This document shows, piece after piece, positions 35,188-46,762 of a stretch of DNA of 64,000 nt; position 1 is the stretch's first letter, and every line of letters starts with the position of its first letter. The notes beneath the pieces were generated by a model. That model was not told where the DNA came from. It saw nothing but the letters and a program-made list of their open reading frames with translations, and made no database searches. The stretch comes from Procambarus clarkii. Taxonomy: Eukaryota; Arthropoda; Malacostraca; Decapoda; Cambaridae. The DNA lies in NCBI RefSeq assembly GCF_040958095.1, contig NC_091176.1:45454855-45518854 (forward strand), read 5' to 3'. The position numbers were made by a program, and so were the translations under genes.

Positions 35188-36123
35188 GCACTAATGGTAG
35201 CCTAGGGTAAATTCTGCACTCATTAGGCAATAATCCTACCTCTACTAGAGGTTAGCACTTAAAATTAATACACATTATATATATACAATCATACACACTA
35301 ATGATTTGAGTGAAAAACCAGTGTCACTGGAAGTACCTTTAGGTTAGCTCTTCTATATCACCCTAGGATGGTAGAGACACTAATTAATCACTCAAAGGTG
35401 TAATGATCATAAGTAAATTATTATATATACAACTCAATTCGAGTTGATAAAAATTACACCCAAAATAGGGTCTGGACCATTCATTAATGGTGTTAGGTTG
35501 TTCAATATAGTACAACTGACTATTGTAATAATGGGACTAGGATGAACAATAATAGTTCAACTAGTCATATCCTACCCTGTTGTGGGTTGGCAATTAGTAA
35601 ATATTATACTGTGATCACTAGTGCAATATATATTAAATAATTCTCTATTTTGGAGAAATAATATACACAATTATTGATAATAGCCTCTTAATTAGCCTCT
35701 ATGAAACTTCTAATATTATCTAGAAGTATTAAATATTATTAGTGACCTCGCGAAATAAACTCCACAAAATTCGTAGATAATCTCTCGCGAAATGTAACAC
35801 CACGAAATCCGTGAACAATCTCGCGACAAAGTCACTAATTTGGCTGGTTTCTATATTAGCGCTGTCATTTCACAGAATAACACGCCACCAAATCTGTGGG
35901 TGTGCATGAAACCGCTGACTAAGGCTGAACTCGGCTGAGGGAGGCTCCTGAGCTCCCTCGAGGCTACGCTTCCGTCTTTGACTGGCTGGCCTTTGTTTAA
36001 ATAACACTGCACTAGTATATTTAATGAATCCACTGGATAACTGGTTCATCCGGTACTAAGATGACCAAATGTGGGTTCAAGGGATCAAATAATCCGTCAT
36101 CCGGTTCGAAGATGACCAAATAA
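35188..36123 (-). other. 5' leader of the LTR element
   Basis: About 930 bp between the 5' LTR (36124-37122 in minus orientation) and the Gag start. No coding frame of note. A TGG-starting primer-binding-like sequence lies next to the LTR (minus strand, about 36118 downward). Confidence 0.6.
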
Positions 36124-37122
36124 TGTGGGAACCGACCTGTGAGATTTATATTTATTTAATTTATATGAATTTATATTTACGTTAATTTATATACTTCGAT
36201 AGCAATTTGTATAATGATAAGTGGACTGTATTTCTGCAATAATCTCATAATCTCACAAATCGATCCTCTACACATTAGGGGGGGTTATTATATTAATATA
36301 TATGCAGCCAATCAAACTACAGTAATAGCTACATACATTGATGAGGTTCCTTATCTTATAGTACAGCAGGTTAGTCCACCAGGTATAACTAGGGTGTAGA
36401 CACCAAATTATCCTCTTTGAGGTAGCTTCCATATCACCCAGTAACTGGTGCACAAACTCTTCCTCGTCTTGACCTGTCAAAAGGGCGCTAACTGTGAAGC
36501 CAGAATCCTATATATGACAAGTTATATCAGAGAAAACACTATACAGTACATGGAACATTAAAGACCTGGCTTAATTACCTTTAGTTTGAGGCGATTTCGC
36601 GTTCTAACCGGCTAACCCTATATCCTGACATTAATGGCCATAAATGAATGATAAACGGGTTTCGGATAGACACTTAACTTGTATTTGTAGACAGCGTGTT
36701 GACAATGGTACACCTTTGGGTTCCATAACACTACGTCCAAGTAAATTTAACAGGAGCCGAATTTGCTCCCGTGTGAGCCTCTGGTCTCAATAAACAATGT
36801 CTGCCCTCCTTCCCCACTGACGCCTGGCCTACTTTGTCCAGATTTCAGAAAGTGATAGAAGGGTCACATTTACTCTACTTTAATATTGATAATTAAGTTA
36901 ATTTATATAAGATGTTTTTATGATGGTAAAGTCCAAAGACTAATGTATTTAAGAATAATTCCCAGCAGAATAGCTGGTGAATTATAATAGTATGTGGTGA
37001 TGATATCCCGTTTTCTTTAGACGGTAATTCCATTACAAGTTACGTTTTCTATGGGTAACTTGTTTATACAACACAGCTCTTATCTGTCTGTATGATATTA
37101 AATGGTGTCGGATTTTCCGACA
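36124..37122 (-). repeat. 5' LTR of the BEL/Pao-like element
   Basis: The 999-bp copy of 32091-33089, offset 4033 bp throughout. Short ORFs in both copies have identical translations. Confidence 0.95.
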
Positions 37123-40100
37123 TCAGCCCCCTCTGCCTCAGCCCCTCTGCCTCAGCCCCTCTGCCTCGACCCTTCTGTCTCAGCCCCTCTGCCTCAGCCC
37201 CCCTCTGCCTATACCCCTCTTACTCTGCCCCTCTACCTCAGCCCCACTACCTCAGCCCCTCTGCCTCAGCCTCTCTGCCTCGGCCCCTCTGCAACTGCCC
37301 CTCTGCCCCTGCCCCTCTGCCTCGGCCCCGCTGCCTCGGCCCCTCTGCCTCGGCCCTTCTGCCTCTGCCCCTCTGCCTTGGCCCCTCTGCCACTGCCCCT
37401 CTGCCTCAGCCCCTCTGCCTCAGCCCCTCTGCCTCAGCCCCTCTGCCGCAGCCTCTCTGCCTCGGCCCCTCTGCCTCTGCACCTCTGCCTCGGCCCCTCT
37501 GCCTCGGCCCCTCTTACCCTGCCCCTCTGCCTCAGCCCCTCTGCCTCAGCCCCTTTGCTTAAGCCCCTGTGCCTCGGTCCCTCTGCCTCAGCCCCTCTGC
37601 CTCAGCCGCTGTGCCTCTGCCCCTCTGCCTCAGCCCCTCTGAATCAGCCTCTCTGCCTCGGCCCCTCTGCCACTGCCCCTCTGCCTCTGCCCCTCTGCCT
37701 CTGCCCCCCTGCCTCGGCCCCTCTGCCTCGGCCCCTCTGCCTTAGCCCTTCTGCCTCTGCCTCTCTGCCTCGGCCCCTCTGCCTCAGCCCTTCTGCCGCT
37801 GCCCCTCTGCCTTGGCCCCTCTGCCACTGCCCCTCTGCCTCAGCCCCTCTGAATCAGCCCCTCTGCCTCAGCCCCTCTGTCTCTGCCCCTCTGCCTCTAC
37901 CCCTCTGCCTCGGCCCCTCTGCCACTGCCCCTCTGCCTCGACCCCTTTGCCTCGACCCCTCTGCCTCGGCCCCTCTACCTCGGCCCCTCTGCCTCGGCCC
38001 CTCTGCCACTGCCCCTCTGTCTCAGCCCTTCTGCCTCAGCCCCTCTGCTATTACCCCTCTGCCTCAGCCCCTCTGCCTCAGCCCCTCTGCCTCGGCCCCA
38101 ATGCCTCGGCCCCTCTGCCTCGACCCCTCTGCCTCAGCCCCTCTGCCTCAGCCCCTCTGCCTCAACCCCTCTGCCTCGGCCTCTCTGCCTCGGCCCCTCT
38201 GCCACTGGCCCTCTGACTCAGCCCCTCTGCTTCAGCCCCTGTGCCTCGGCCCCTCTGCCTCAGCCCCTCTGCATCTGCCCCCTCTTGCTCTGCCACTCTG
38301 CCTCGGGCCATCTGCCACTGCCCCTCGGCCTCGACCCCTCTGCTACAGCCCCTTTGCCTCGGCCATTCTGCCTCGGCCCCTCTGCCTCAACCCCTCTTAA
38401 TCTGCCCCTCTGCACGGCCCCTCTTCCACTTCCCCTCTGCCTCGGCCCCTGTGCCTTGGCCCCTCTGCCTCGACCCCTCTGCCACTGCCCCTCTGCCTCG
38501 ATCCCTCTGCCTCAGCCCCATCTGCCTCATCCTCTCTGCCTCAGCCCCTCTGCCTCTGCCCTTCTGCCTCGGCCTTTCTGTCACTGCCCCTCTGCCACTG
38601 CCCCTCTGCCTCTGCCCCTCTGCCTCGGCCCCTCTGCCTCGGCCCCTCTGCCTCAGCCCCTCTTCCTCAGACCCTCTGCCACTGCCCCTCTGCCTCAGCC
38701 CCTCTGCCTCAGCCCCTCTGCCTCTGCCCCTCTGCCTCGGCCCCTCTGCCACTGCCCCTCTGCCTCGACCCCTCTGCCTCAGCCCCTCTTCCTCAGCCCC
38801 TGTGCCACTGCCCCTCTGCCTCGGCCCCTCTGCCTCAGCCCCTCTGCCTCTGCCCATCTGCCTCAGCCCCTCTGCCTCAGCCCCTCTGCATCAGTCCCTC
38901 TGCCTCAGCCCCTCTGCCTCAGCTCCCTCTGCCTCGGCCCCTCTGCCTCAGCCCCTCTGCCTCAGCCCCTCTGCCTCAGCCCCCTCTGCCTCAGCCCCTC
39001 TTACTCTGCTCCTCTGCCTCGACCCCTCTGCCTCAGACCTTCTGTATCTGCCCCTCTGCCTCGGCCCCTCTGCCACTGCCCCTCTGCCTCGGCCCCACTG
39101 CCTCGGCCCCTCTGCCCCGGCCCCTCTGCCATTGCCACTCTGCCTCGACCCCTCTGCCTCAGCCCCTCTGCCTCTGCTCCTCTTCCTCGGCCCGTCTGCC
39201 ACTGCCCCTCTGCCTCAGCCCCTCTGCCTCTGCCCCTCTGCCTCGGCCCCTCTGCCACTGCCCCTCTGCCTCTGCCCCTCTGCCTCTGCCCCTCTGCCTC
39301 GGCCCCTCTGCCTCAGCCCCTCTGCCTCAGCCCCTCTGCCACTGCCCCTCTGCCTCAGCCCCTCAGCCTCAGCCCCCTTTGCCACCGCCCCTCTGCCTCT
39401 GCCCCTCTGCCTCTGCCCCTCTGCCTCAGCTCTTCTGCCTTAGCTCCTCTGCCTCAGCCCCTGTGCCTCTGCCCCTCTGCTTCGGCCCCTCTGCCACTGC
39501 CCCTCTGCCTCTGCCCCTCTGCCTCTGCCCCTCTGCCTCAGCCCTTCTGCCTCAGCACCCTGTGCCTCAGCCCCTGTGCCTCGGCCCCTCTGCCTTAGCC
39601 CTTCTGCCTCAGCCCCTGTTCCTCTGCCCCTCTGCCTCGGCCCCTATGCCTTAGCCCCTCTGCCTCTGCCCCTCTGCCTCAGCCCCTCTGCCTCATCCCC
39701 TCTGCCTCAGCCCCCTCTGCCTCAGCCCCTCTTACTCTGCCCCTCTGCCTCGACCCCTCTGTCTCAGCCCCTCTGCCTCAGCCCCCTCTGCCTCAGCCCC
39801 TCTTACTCTGCCACTCTGCCTCAGCCCCTCTGCCTCAGCCCCTCTGCCTCAGCCCCTCTGCCTCGGCCCCTCTGCCACTGCCCCTCTGCCTCTGCCCCTC
39901 TGCCTCGGCCCCTCTGCCTCGGCCCCTCTGCCTCAGCCCTTCGGCCTCTGCCCCTCTGCCTCGGCCCCTCTGCCTCGGCCCCTCTGCCACTGCCCCTCTG
40001 CCTCAGCCCCTCTGCCTCAGCCCCTCTGCTACTGCCCTCTGCCTCAGCCCCTCTGCCTCAGCCCCTCTGTCTCAGCCCCTCTGCCACTGCCCCTCTGCCT

Positions 40101-40993
40101 CTGCCCCTCTGCCTCTGCCCCTCTTCCTCAGCCCCTCTGCCTCAGCCCCTCTGCCTCGGCCCCTCTGCCACTGCCCCTCTGCCTCTGCCCCTCTGCCTCG
40201 GCCCCTCTGCCTCGGCCCCTCTGCCTCAGCCCTTCGGCCTTTGCCCCTCTGCCTCGGCCCCTCTGCCTCGGCCCCTCTGCCACTGCCCCTCTGCCTCAGC
40301 CCCTCTGCCTCAGCCCCTCTGCTACTGCCGTCTGCCTCAGCCCCTCTGCCTCAGCCCCTCTGCCTTGGCCCCTCTGCCAATGCCCCCACTGACTCAGCCC
40401 CTCTGAATCAGCCCCTCTGCCTCAGCCCCTCTGTCTCTGCCCCTCTGCCTCTACCCCTCTGCCTCGGCCCCTCTGCCACTGCCCCTCTGCCTCAACCCCT
40501 CTGCCTCGGCCCCTCTACCTCGGCCCCGGCTGCCTCGGCCCCTCTGCCACTGCCCCTCTGCCTCGACCCCTCTGCCTCAGCCCCTCTTCCTCAGCCCCTG
40601 TGCCACTGCCCCTCTGCCTCGGCCCCTCTGCCTCAGCCCCTCTGCCTCTGCCCATCTGCCTCAGACCCTCTGCCTCAGCCCCTCTGCATCAGTCCCTCTG
40701 CCTCAGCCCCTCTGCCTCAGCTCCCTCTGCCTCGGCCCCTCTGCCTCAGCCCCTCTGCCTCAGCCCCTCTGCCTCAGCCCCCTCTGCCTCAGCCCCTCTT
40801 ACTCTGCCCCTCTGCCTCGACCCCTCTGCCTCAGACCTTCTGTATCTGCCCCTCTGCCTCGGCCCTCTGCCACTGCCCCCCTGCCTCGGCCCCACTGCCT
40901 CGGCCCCTCTGCCCCGGCCCCTCTGCCATTGCCACTCTGCCTCGATCCCTCTGCCTCAGCCCCTCTGCCTCAGCCCCTCTGCCTCTGCCCCTC
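37123..40993. repeat. 14-bp satellite, block 2
   Basis: Same 14-bp unit as block 1. A segment at 38763-39190 recurs at 40561-40985 (offset about 1797), including the rare phrase CTGCCCCGGCCCCTCTGCCA, so local duplications have occurred. ORFs here are artefacts. Confidence 0.97.
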
Positions 40994-41044
40994 AGTAGTA
41001 GGGTGTACAGTCCACAGACTACTTTTTTTTTTGGCGAGAGGACC

Positions 41045-41119
41045 CCTGTGGACTGTACAGTCCACAGGCAACTTTTTTTTTTGGGGGAGCGGACCCCTGT
41101 GGACTGTACAGTCCACAGG
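41045..41119. repeat. paired 24-bp palindromes near the left tip
   Basis: Two perfect 24-bp palindromes with half-site CCTGTGGACTGT at 41045-41068 and 41096-41119, separated by a T-run and GGGGGAGCGG. A partial copy (GTGTACAGTCCACAG) lies at the tip near 41003-41017. They are mirrored at 54436-54459 and 54486-54509. They are candidates for transposase/integrase binding or hairpin formation. Confidence 0.85.
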
Positions 41120-43910
41120 GGAATTTTTTTTTTTTCTGGAAATTCGTGTGTAGCGCTTTAGGGTTTTCAGGTGAATTTGGGGACTCACAGATTTGGAATT
41201 AGGGAATTCTTATAATGAAAAATAATGTCATACGAGTTTGTTAAAGTTCTTATGAGAAAAATAATTTCCAAGACATAGAAGTTTGTTAAGGCCTTATGGG
41301 ACAAATTCAAGTAACGTATGTAGCTCTTTAGGGTTTCCAGGAGAACTCTACGGACATGTTTTACATGTTTTCAACTTACAAAATCGTCTATGTAAGCCTT
41401 AGTTATTCATATAAATTTAGAAAATCACCTGTGCGGGCCAGGGTTTTCAGGAGCTCGTACCTCACATCACCTCCCTCCCCCTTACCTCGCAATCTCTCGC
41501 GTCACCTTTATTTACTTTACGCCCGGCCAGCCAGTCGGCTCTTATCATATCTTATCTTCGCCATAATATCTTGACCGTCCCTCCTCTCTCTCTCTCCTTT
41601 CATTCAGTTCAGTTCAACTATTTTCCAACATCGTATGTTTGCTCCTTTTCATTAAGCAAGTCAGTTTTACACAAATAAATCGTGTTAGTAAGCAAGTTCT
41701 AGCTCACGTTCCCCCACCTTACTCCCCTGTCATATAATGAATACTATCATTCCAATCCCTCTAAAATTTAAAAATAATCATATTTCAAACGTAGTTCAAT
41801 ACAGTAATTTAGTTACCAAGCTCCAGCGCTTGTCCTCTGCCTTAGCTCTCTCTCGTATCTTCGTTAGTAACAGTCCAATTTCCCTGAAATTTTTACCCTC
41901 TGTATTTCAGGCTCCGTAAATAAGATCAAAACAGTTATCGAGCTCCAGCGCTTGTCCCCCCCTTATTTCGTTTTATACAAGATCGTTAGTAACAGTCCAA
42001 TTTCCCTGAAATTTTTACCCTCTGTATTTCAGACACCGTAAATAAAATCAAGTCAGTTACTGAACTCCAGCTCTCGTCCCCGCCTTAGTTCTCTTTCATA
42101 TCTTTGTAAATAATACATCAATTCCCCTGAAATTTTTACCCTCTGTATTTCAGACACCGTAAATAAAATCAAGTCAGTTATCGAGCTCCAGCTCTCGTCC
42201 CCGCCTTAGTTCTCCTTCGTATCTTTGTAAATAACCCATCAATTTCCCTAAAATTAAAAGCAGACATACTTCAAAGTTAGTAAATAAGATCAAGTCAGTT
42301 ACTGAGCTCCAACTCTCGTCCCCACCTTAGTTCTCTCTCGTATCTTTGTAAATAACCCATCAATTTTCCCCTGAAATTTTTACCCTCTGTATTTCAGACA
42401 TAGTAAATATGATGAAAACAATTATAAAACTCTAGCTCTTGTCCTCTGTCCAAGTTCACTCATGTAAATTCATTACTATCAGTCCAAATCCCCCTGAGAT
42501 TTAAACACCCAACTACATTTTCAGACATAGTAAATAAAAACCAGTTCAGTTATCAAGTTTCAACTCTTGTGCCCCAGCTTAGTTCATTTGTGCAAGTTCT
42601 TTATTTTCCAACTAAATCACCCTGAGATTTAAGATCACCTTATTTTCTAACGTAGTAAAATTAATCTGGACATTAGCCTTAGATCATCAGACATAAATAT
42701 ATTCGATCAAGTCCGTCTCCAGCTTATCTCTTATCCGAGTACACACATAACCCCAACCTGTTTAATTATCTTTCACCCCCTCCCACCTTCCTCCATCTCA
42801 TCCAAGTCTCATAAATTTAAATGTAGCTGTTAATTTGCGTTCTTTCCCCGTTCATAGCATATTCTCTGTAAGTTCAGATCTGTACTTAGTCTTACATATT
42901 CTCTAGTTCTTTCCCATTTTATACAAGACTTAAACAACTATTACCGTCTCCTCTATCTTATTTAAACATGAGTCATATGTAAATATACCCGACTCTTTCC
43001 ATCCATTACAAGTCCTAGCTTGTTCACCGCCCAACTCACTACGCTATTTCTACTCTACATGTTATAGCATGTTTTCCGCTCATCTTGGTACCAACCCTTA
43101 CAATCTCTCTCTCATTCCTTTACATGTCTCAGCATGTTCGCCTCGCATCTTACTACGCTGTTTACTTTACATGTTGTAGCATGTATTACTGTGTCCCATA
43201 TCTTATTTAAACATGAGTCATATGTAAATATACCCGACTCCTTCCATCCATTACAAGTCCTAGCTTGTTCACCGCCCAACTCACTACACTGTCTACTTTA
43301 CATGTTGTAGCATGTTTTCCGCACATCTTGATACCATCCCTTACAATCTCTCAATCCTTTACACATCCCAACTTTCAACCCTTTCTTACAATTTTCCTCC
43401 ATCCCTCCGCTACATGTTCTTACCCGTTCATTACAGTCCACTACATATTCTCTAATCATCTCTGTACTAATTCTCAAAACTAGTTGTTTCTGTCATTTTA
43501 GTAAGTAAGTAAGTAGATCATCGTTATTAACAACGACAACAACAACAACAGTAACATTACTAATTCACAGTAAGTTACTACTGAGCATTTGGCAGTTATC
43601 CATTTTCAAAATAAGGTCAATATAAATCATTCTAAGACATCTTCGTACAATTAAAGATACTTGCTTGTGCACTAAGTCATTACTTACAGTAGCATCTTAA
43701 GGCATTGTTTTCGTAACTCAGTTTTATTAAACATACACCTTCATTAGTCAAAGGAAAACTTTTCAAGTCATTGTATTCAATATTTCCGTTAAACTTACTA
43801 CATCATGTCATTATTCGGTTTCATAATTAAGTACTTGTTTCAGTCCTCCAATGTAATAAGCAAATTATTCTATTAAGGATAAAGAAATCTTATTTAGAAG
43901 AGACATTAAG

Positions 43911-43916
43911 TTTATT
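43911..43916 (-). terminator. poly(A) signal in left inverted repeat
   Basis: AATAAA on the minus strand, about 65 bp beyond the IAP stop codon, embedded in the inverted repeat. Confidence 0.6.
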
Positions 43917-43980
43917 ACAACATTTAACGCATACAGTTATTCTTAGTAGTTATACAAGTGTTCAAGAAAATCATAAGTGT

Positions 43981-45437
43981 TCAAGAAGCAATTGGATTTA
44001 TTATATATAAAATATTTCCTCTACAAATTGGACAGCATTTCAGAGCTAAAAGACAACCACTGCATGTCACCATATGTTTACATGGTAGTATTACAATATT
44101 TATATTTTTATCCATACAAACTCTGCATAAAATATCTTCTTCCCAAGATTGTTCTGTACAGTCCTTGTTTTCAACAGTGTTAGTACAAGTCTCCGGTAAA
44201 GTTTTCAATCCCAGATCTTCAAGCGTAACTTCTTGTTCCTTTTTATCATCAACTGCTTCATAAATTAAGTCCCGTACCCGTAAATAAATATCTGTTCCCT
44301 CTTGCATATACCTCAACACGATTTCTAGACATCTACTTTGTATAATAAAAGGTAACAAATCTCTGGATTCCTTAAGGTACTCACTTAAAGCATATCTTAT
44401 ACTCTCCACAGGTATTAATTTTTGATGAATCAGATGTTTGAACTTATCCATACCCTCCATTAAGATATTAATTAAATCATTGTCTATAGGTTTTATAGGT
44501 AATGGTATTGTCAATCTAGCATTCTTAACAAATTCCTTGCCCCTTGCAAGAATAATGTAAGCACATTCTGGACTACATCTCGCATGTAACGTCCAAGGAT
44601 CATCTTCTGGTCTCCAATTTCGTATTCCACAGGCGCAGTGATAGCAGCAGACGTGGTCACTTATACCTGAAAACCATAAAACAATCCAGCATTATCTCGT
44701 TACTATCTTTTAACTAATATTCATTATTTCTTTACTTATAACTCTATTAAGTTTAAAATAGTTAAAACACTTCATACCACAGTAAAAAAAACCAGCTTCT
44801 GCCAGCTCATGAGAAGTTTGCTTGACGCTTCCAGGCCATGTCATATCAAATGTCTCTAGGCGACATTTATAAGTTACCAATCCTGGATTCAGCGATTTCC
44901 TAAATTTTATCAATCCCAGATCTTCCTTAGGAGGAGCACCACCTAAAAAAATATAACGTAGTTACGTAAATTATTCTTTAGAAGAATAAGAAGTATCTAT
45001 TTAAGCAATCAAGTTTTGTACAGAGTATATAAGACTGGTATAAGAATACATCATAAGAATATATACTTACTACTATCACTTATTTTCTTATTTCCCAGTT
45101 CTATTTTATGGGAAACAAATTCCAGTCCATATTTGAAAGCTATCTCAGACACCTCTAAAGAAACATTGTCACTCCTCTTGCCTCTAATAAAGGCACAGTC
45201 TTGATTAATGATCTTATGACGTCTTCTGGGGGTATCACCAACAATCCATGCACCTACTATACAATAACAAAATGCACACAAACAGTAATCACTATTGCGA
45301 AGGTAATAGAACCCATCTTCAACTAAGTCAATAGGGTTTAACCACTTAATGGGCCAACCCACAAATGTTTGTAGTCTAACTCCTGCACATTTAAGGCTTT
45401 CTATACTGTAAAACTTCCTGGCACACAAAGGATCCAT
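43981..45437 (-). CDS. IAP, BIR-BIR-RING, three exons
   Basis: Exons are 45437-45071, 44942-44778 and 44666-43981, with GTAAGT and GTATGA donors, TTTTAG and TTTCAG acceptors and phase 1 at both junctions; total 405 aa. BIR1 (about 20-84) has C54, C57, H74 and C81. BIR2 spans exons 2-3 (CRLETFDMTWP, then GISDHVCCYHCACGIRNW and a distal His/Cys). A C3HC4 RING ends the protein (CRVCMDKN, PCKHMVTCSGC, CCPICRG). Such IAPs inhibit caspases and ubiquitinate targets through the RING. Introns set it apart from the intronless BIR gene at 8921. All key residues are present and no lesion is seen. Confidence 0.92.
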
Positions 45438-45478
45438 CGTGTGAGGGCAGCACTAACTATTAGAGTAGGATAAGCAAG

Positions 45479-45488
45479 TATATATATC
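45479..45488 (-). promoter_or_regulatory. TATA box of the IAP gene
   Basis: GATATATATAC on the minus strand, about 42-51 bp upstream of the IAP start codon. Confidence 0.6.
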
Positions 45489-45920
45489 CCTAAAATAAGT
45501 ATCGTACATCGCTACATATTTAACAGTTTCCCCATTTATAATAGACAGTAATCTCCTCTAAATACTTCTCTATTTAAAAATCCTTAAAGTTTCATAATTA
45601 AATAAAGCTCTTATATAAATACTTAGTAAACTACTTTCATTATTTATTAGACTTATTAGAAAAATACATCACTTTGGCAATCTCGCTAAAAGTATACTGT
45701 TACGTCATTATTCGTAGCTGCCGTACATAATGATAGATATATATATATATATAATTTAGTAGTAAATTCTTATTTAATCTAATTAAAATATATGCTTAAA
45801 GCACCTATATCCTAAAATGAAATATACTATTAGTTATAATGTAATATATAATATCACTCTAAGGTAACAAAAATCCTTATTAATATATTCAAATAAGTGG
45901 TAACTTTTACATTTCCCCCA
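45489..45920. other. intergenic region between IAP and the first macro gene
   Basis: About 430 bp between two divergent promoters. It is AT-rich with a (TA)n run near 45737-45752. No gene seen. Confidence 0.5.
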
Positions 45921-45928
45921 ATATAAGA
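45921..45928 (+). promoter_or_regulatory. TATA box of macro gene 1
   Basis: CAATATAAGAGCGCGG, a TATA box with a GC-rich right flank, about 80 bp upstream of the start at 46005. Confidence 0.65.
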
Positions 45929-46004
45929 GCGCGGACCTCACATTAGGGATATTATTACGACTATCTGGATCGTATCTACTACCTTACGAGGAAGAAAATT
46001 CACC

Positions 46005-46625
46005 ATGGATACTGTTCTGACAACTTGTCAGGGTTATTTAACCGACGATTCATTTTGTAATAATGAAACCTGTATTGTGTACGGAGTGAACTGTATATCC
46101 TGCGTTCCCCGAGGAATGGCCCTAGACTTAGCCAAGAAATATTCTCATGCTGACGCTTATAATGTTCGCCGACCCTTGTACAGTCTTAAGAGATGTATCC
46201 CTGAAGATCGTCCAGTACCAGGAACAATTCATATCTCTAAAGGAGAAAATCTTCCGTATATTGTTGCTATAGCCACACAATACGGTATTGGATTACCTAT
46301 AGAGAGTAATAACATTGCTCAGGGAATTATAGAAAACTCAAAAGACAGAAACATGCTCTCTGGATTAAACGAAGATACATCCATTAATCGTCTCGTCTAC
46401 TTCAAGAATGGTATGAAAGATTTATTTAACTTTATCAAGGGCTCTCCTCAAATTATGAGAGTTATAATACCAACAGGAATTGGGATTACATGTGTTCGAA
46501 GAGATAAAGTTTGGGAAAATACTTATCTTCCTGTTATTGAAGATATGTATAAACAGTTAAAACCCTACGGAGTGGAAGTTAAATTACTGTTTAACGAGGA
46601 GATTATGCAGAGGAAGAGCAAGTAA
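46005..46625 (+). CDS. macro-domain protein 1 (ADP-ribose binding/hydrolase-like)
   Basis: A 206-aa intact frame with the sequence order of Poa1p/TARG1-type macro domains: GVNCISCVPRGMALDLAKKY (residues about 27-46), a central LPYIVAIATQYGIG strand, and VIIPTGIGITCVRRDKVWENTYLPVIED (about 153-180). Such proteins bind ADP-ribose and can remove it from proteins or nucleic acids; some viral macro domains counter host ADP-ribosylation. The second of the usual paired Gly residues near the catalytic loop is changed (RGMAL). Closest relatives appear to be its two neighbours. Confidence 0.82.
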   Translation: MDTVLTTCQGYLTDDSFCNNETCIVYGVNCISCVPRGMALDLAKKYSHADAYNVRRPLYSLKRCIPEDRPVPGTIHISKGENLPYIVAIATQYGIGLPIESNNIAQGIIENSKDRNMLSGLNEDTSINRLVYFKNGMKDLFNFIKGSPQIMRVIIPTGIGITCVRRDKVWENTYLPVIEDMYKQLKPYGVEVKLLFNEEIMQRKSK

Positions 46626-46676
46626 CACTTGGCAACCTTTTGTGTGCGCAGTGTTTCTACGCGCAGCCTAAAGATG

Positions 46677-46684
46677 TATATATG
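46677..46684 (+). promoter_or_regulatory. TATA box of macro gene 2
   Basis: GTATATATGC about 50 bp after the stop of macro gene 1 and about 80 bp before the start at 46763; this supports the 46763 ATG over the earlier in-frame ATG at 46640. Confidence 0.55.
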
Positions 46685-46762
46685 CTTCCCCCGAGTGATC
46701 TCTTACGGTGTCCTCCTCTTCTTGGATGTCAGAATCTACTTCAAGCTTGGATATTCAAGGCT

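Larger units (their letters stand above)
32091..37122 (-). mobile_element. BEL/Pao-like LTR retrotransposon without pol, in the satellite
   Basis: Two 999-bp LTRs (32091-33089 and 36124-37122) flank about 3.0 kb. The flanking 5-bp duplication is TCAGC (32086-32090 and 37123-37127). The only coding region is gag-protease on the minus strand. Sequence between the protease end and the 3' LTR is only about 700 bp and has no reverse transcriptase, RNase H or integrase, so the copy is non-autonomous. A TGG-starting primer-binding-like site lies a few bases inside the 36124 LTR on the minus strand. The LTRs look identical, so insertion was recent. Confidence 0.93.
40994..43978 (+). repeat. left terminal inverted repeat of the 13.6-kb element
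   Basis: About 2.98 kb, almost identical to the reverse complement of 51575-54560 (position sums are constant at 95555 for most of its length, 95554 at the tips). From outside inward it holds terminal palindromes and T-runs, about seven imperfect 118-bp tandem units (about 41750-42660) containing CCTGAAATTTTTACCCTCTG, two roughly 240-bp units (42955-43355) and a unique inner part. No convincing gene; small ORFs occur identically at both ends. The inner border coincides with the 3' end of the IAP gene. Confidence 0.95.

Noticed and set aside
41356..43483. ORFs of 60-72 codons repeated at both ends of the 13.6-kb element
   Set aside because: They are identical only because the DNA lies in the inverted repeats; no domain, promoter or codon signal.
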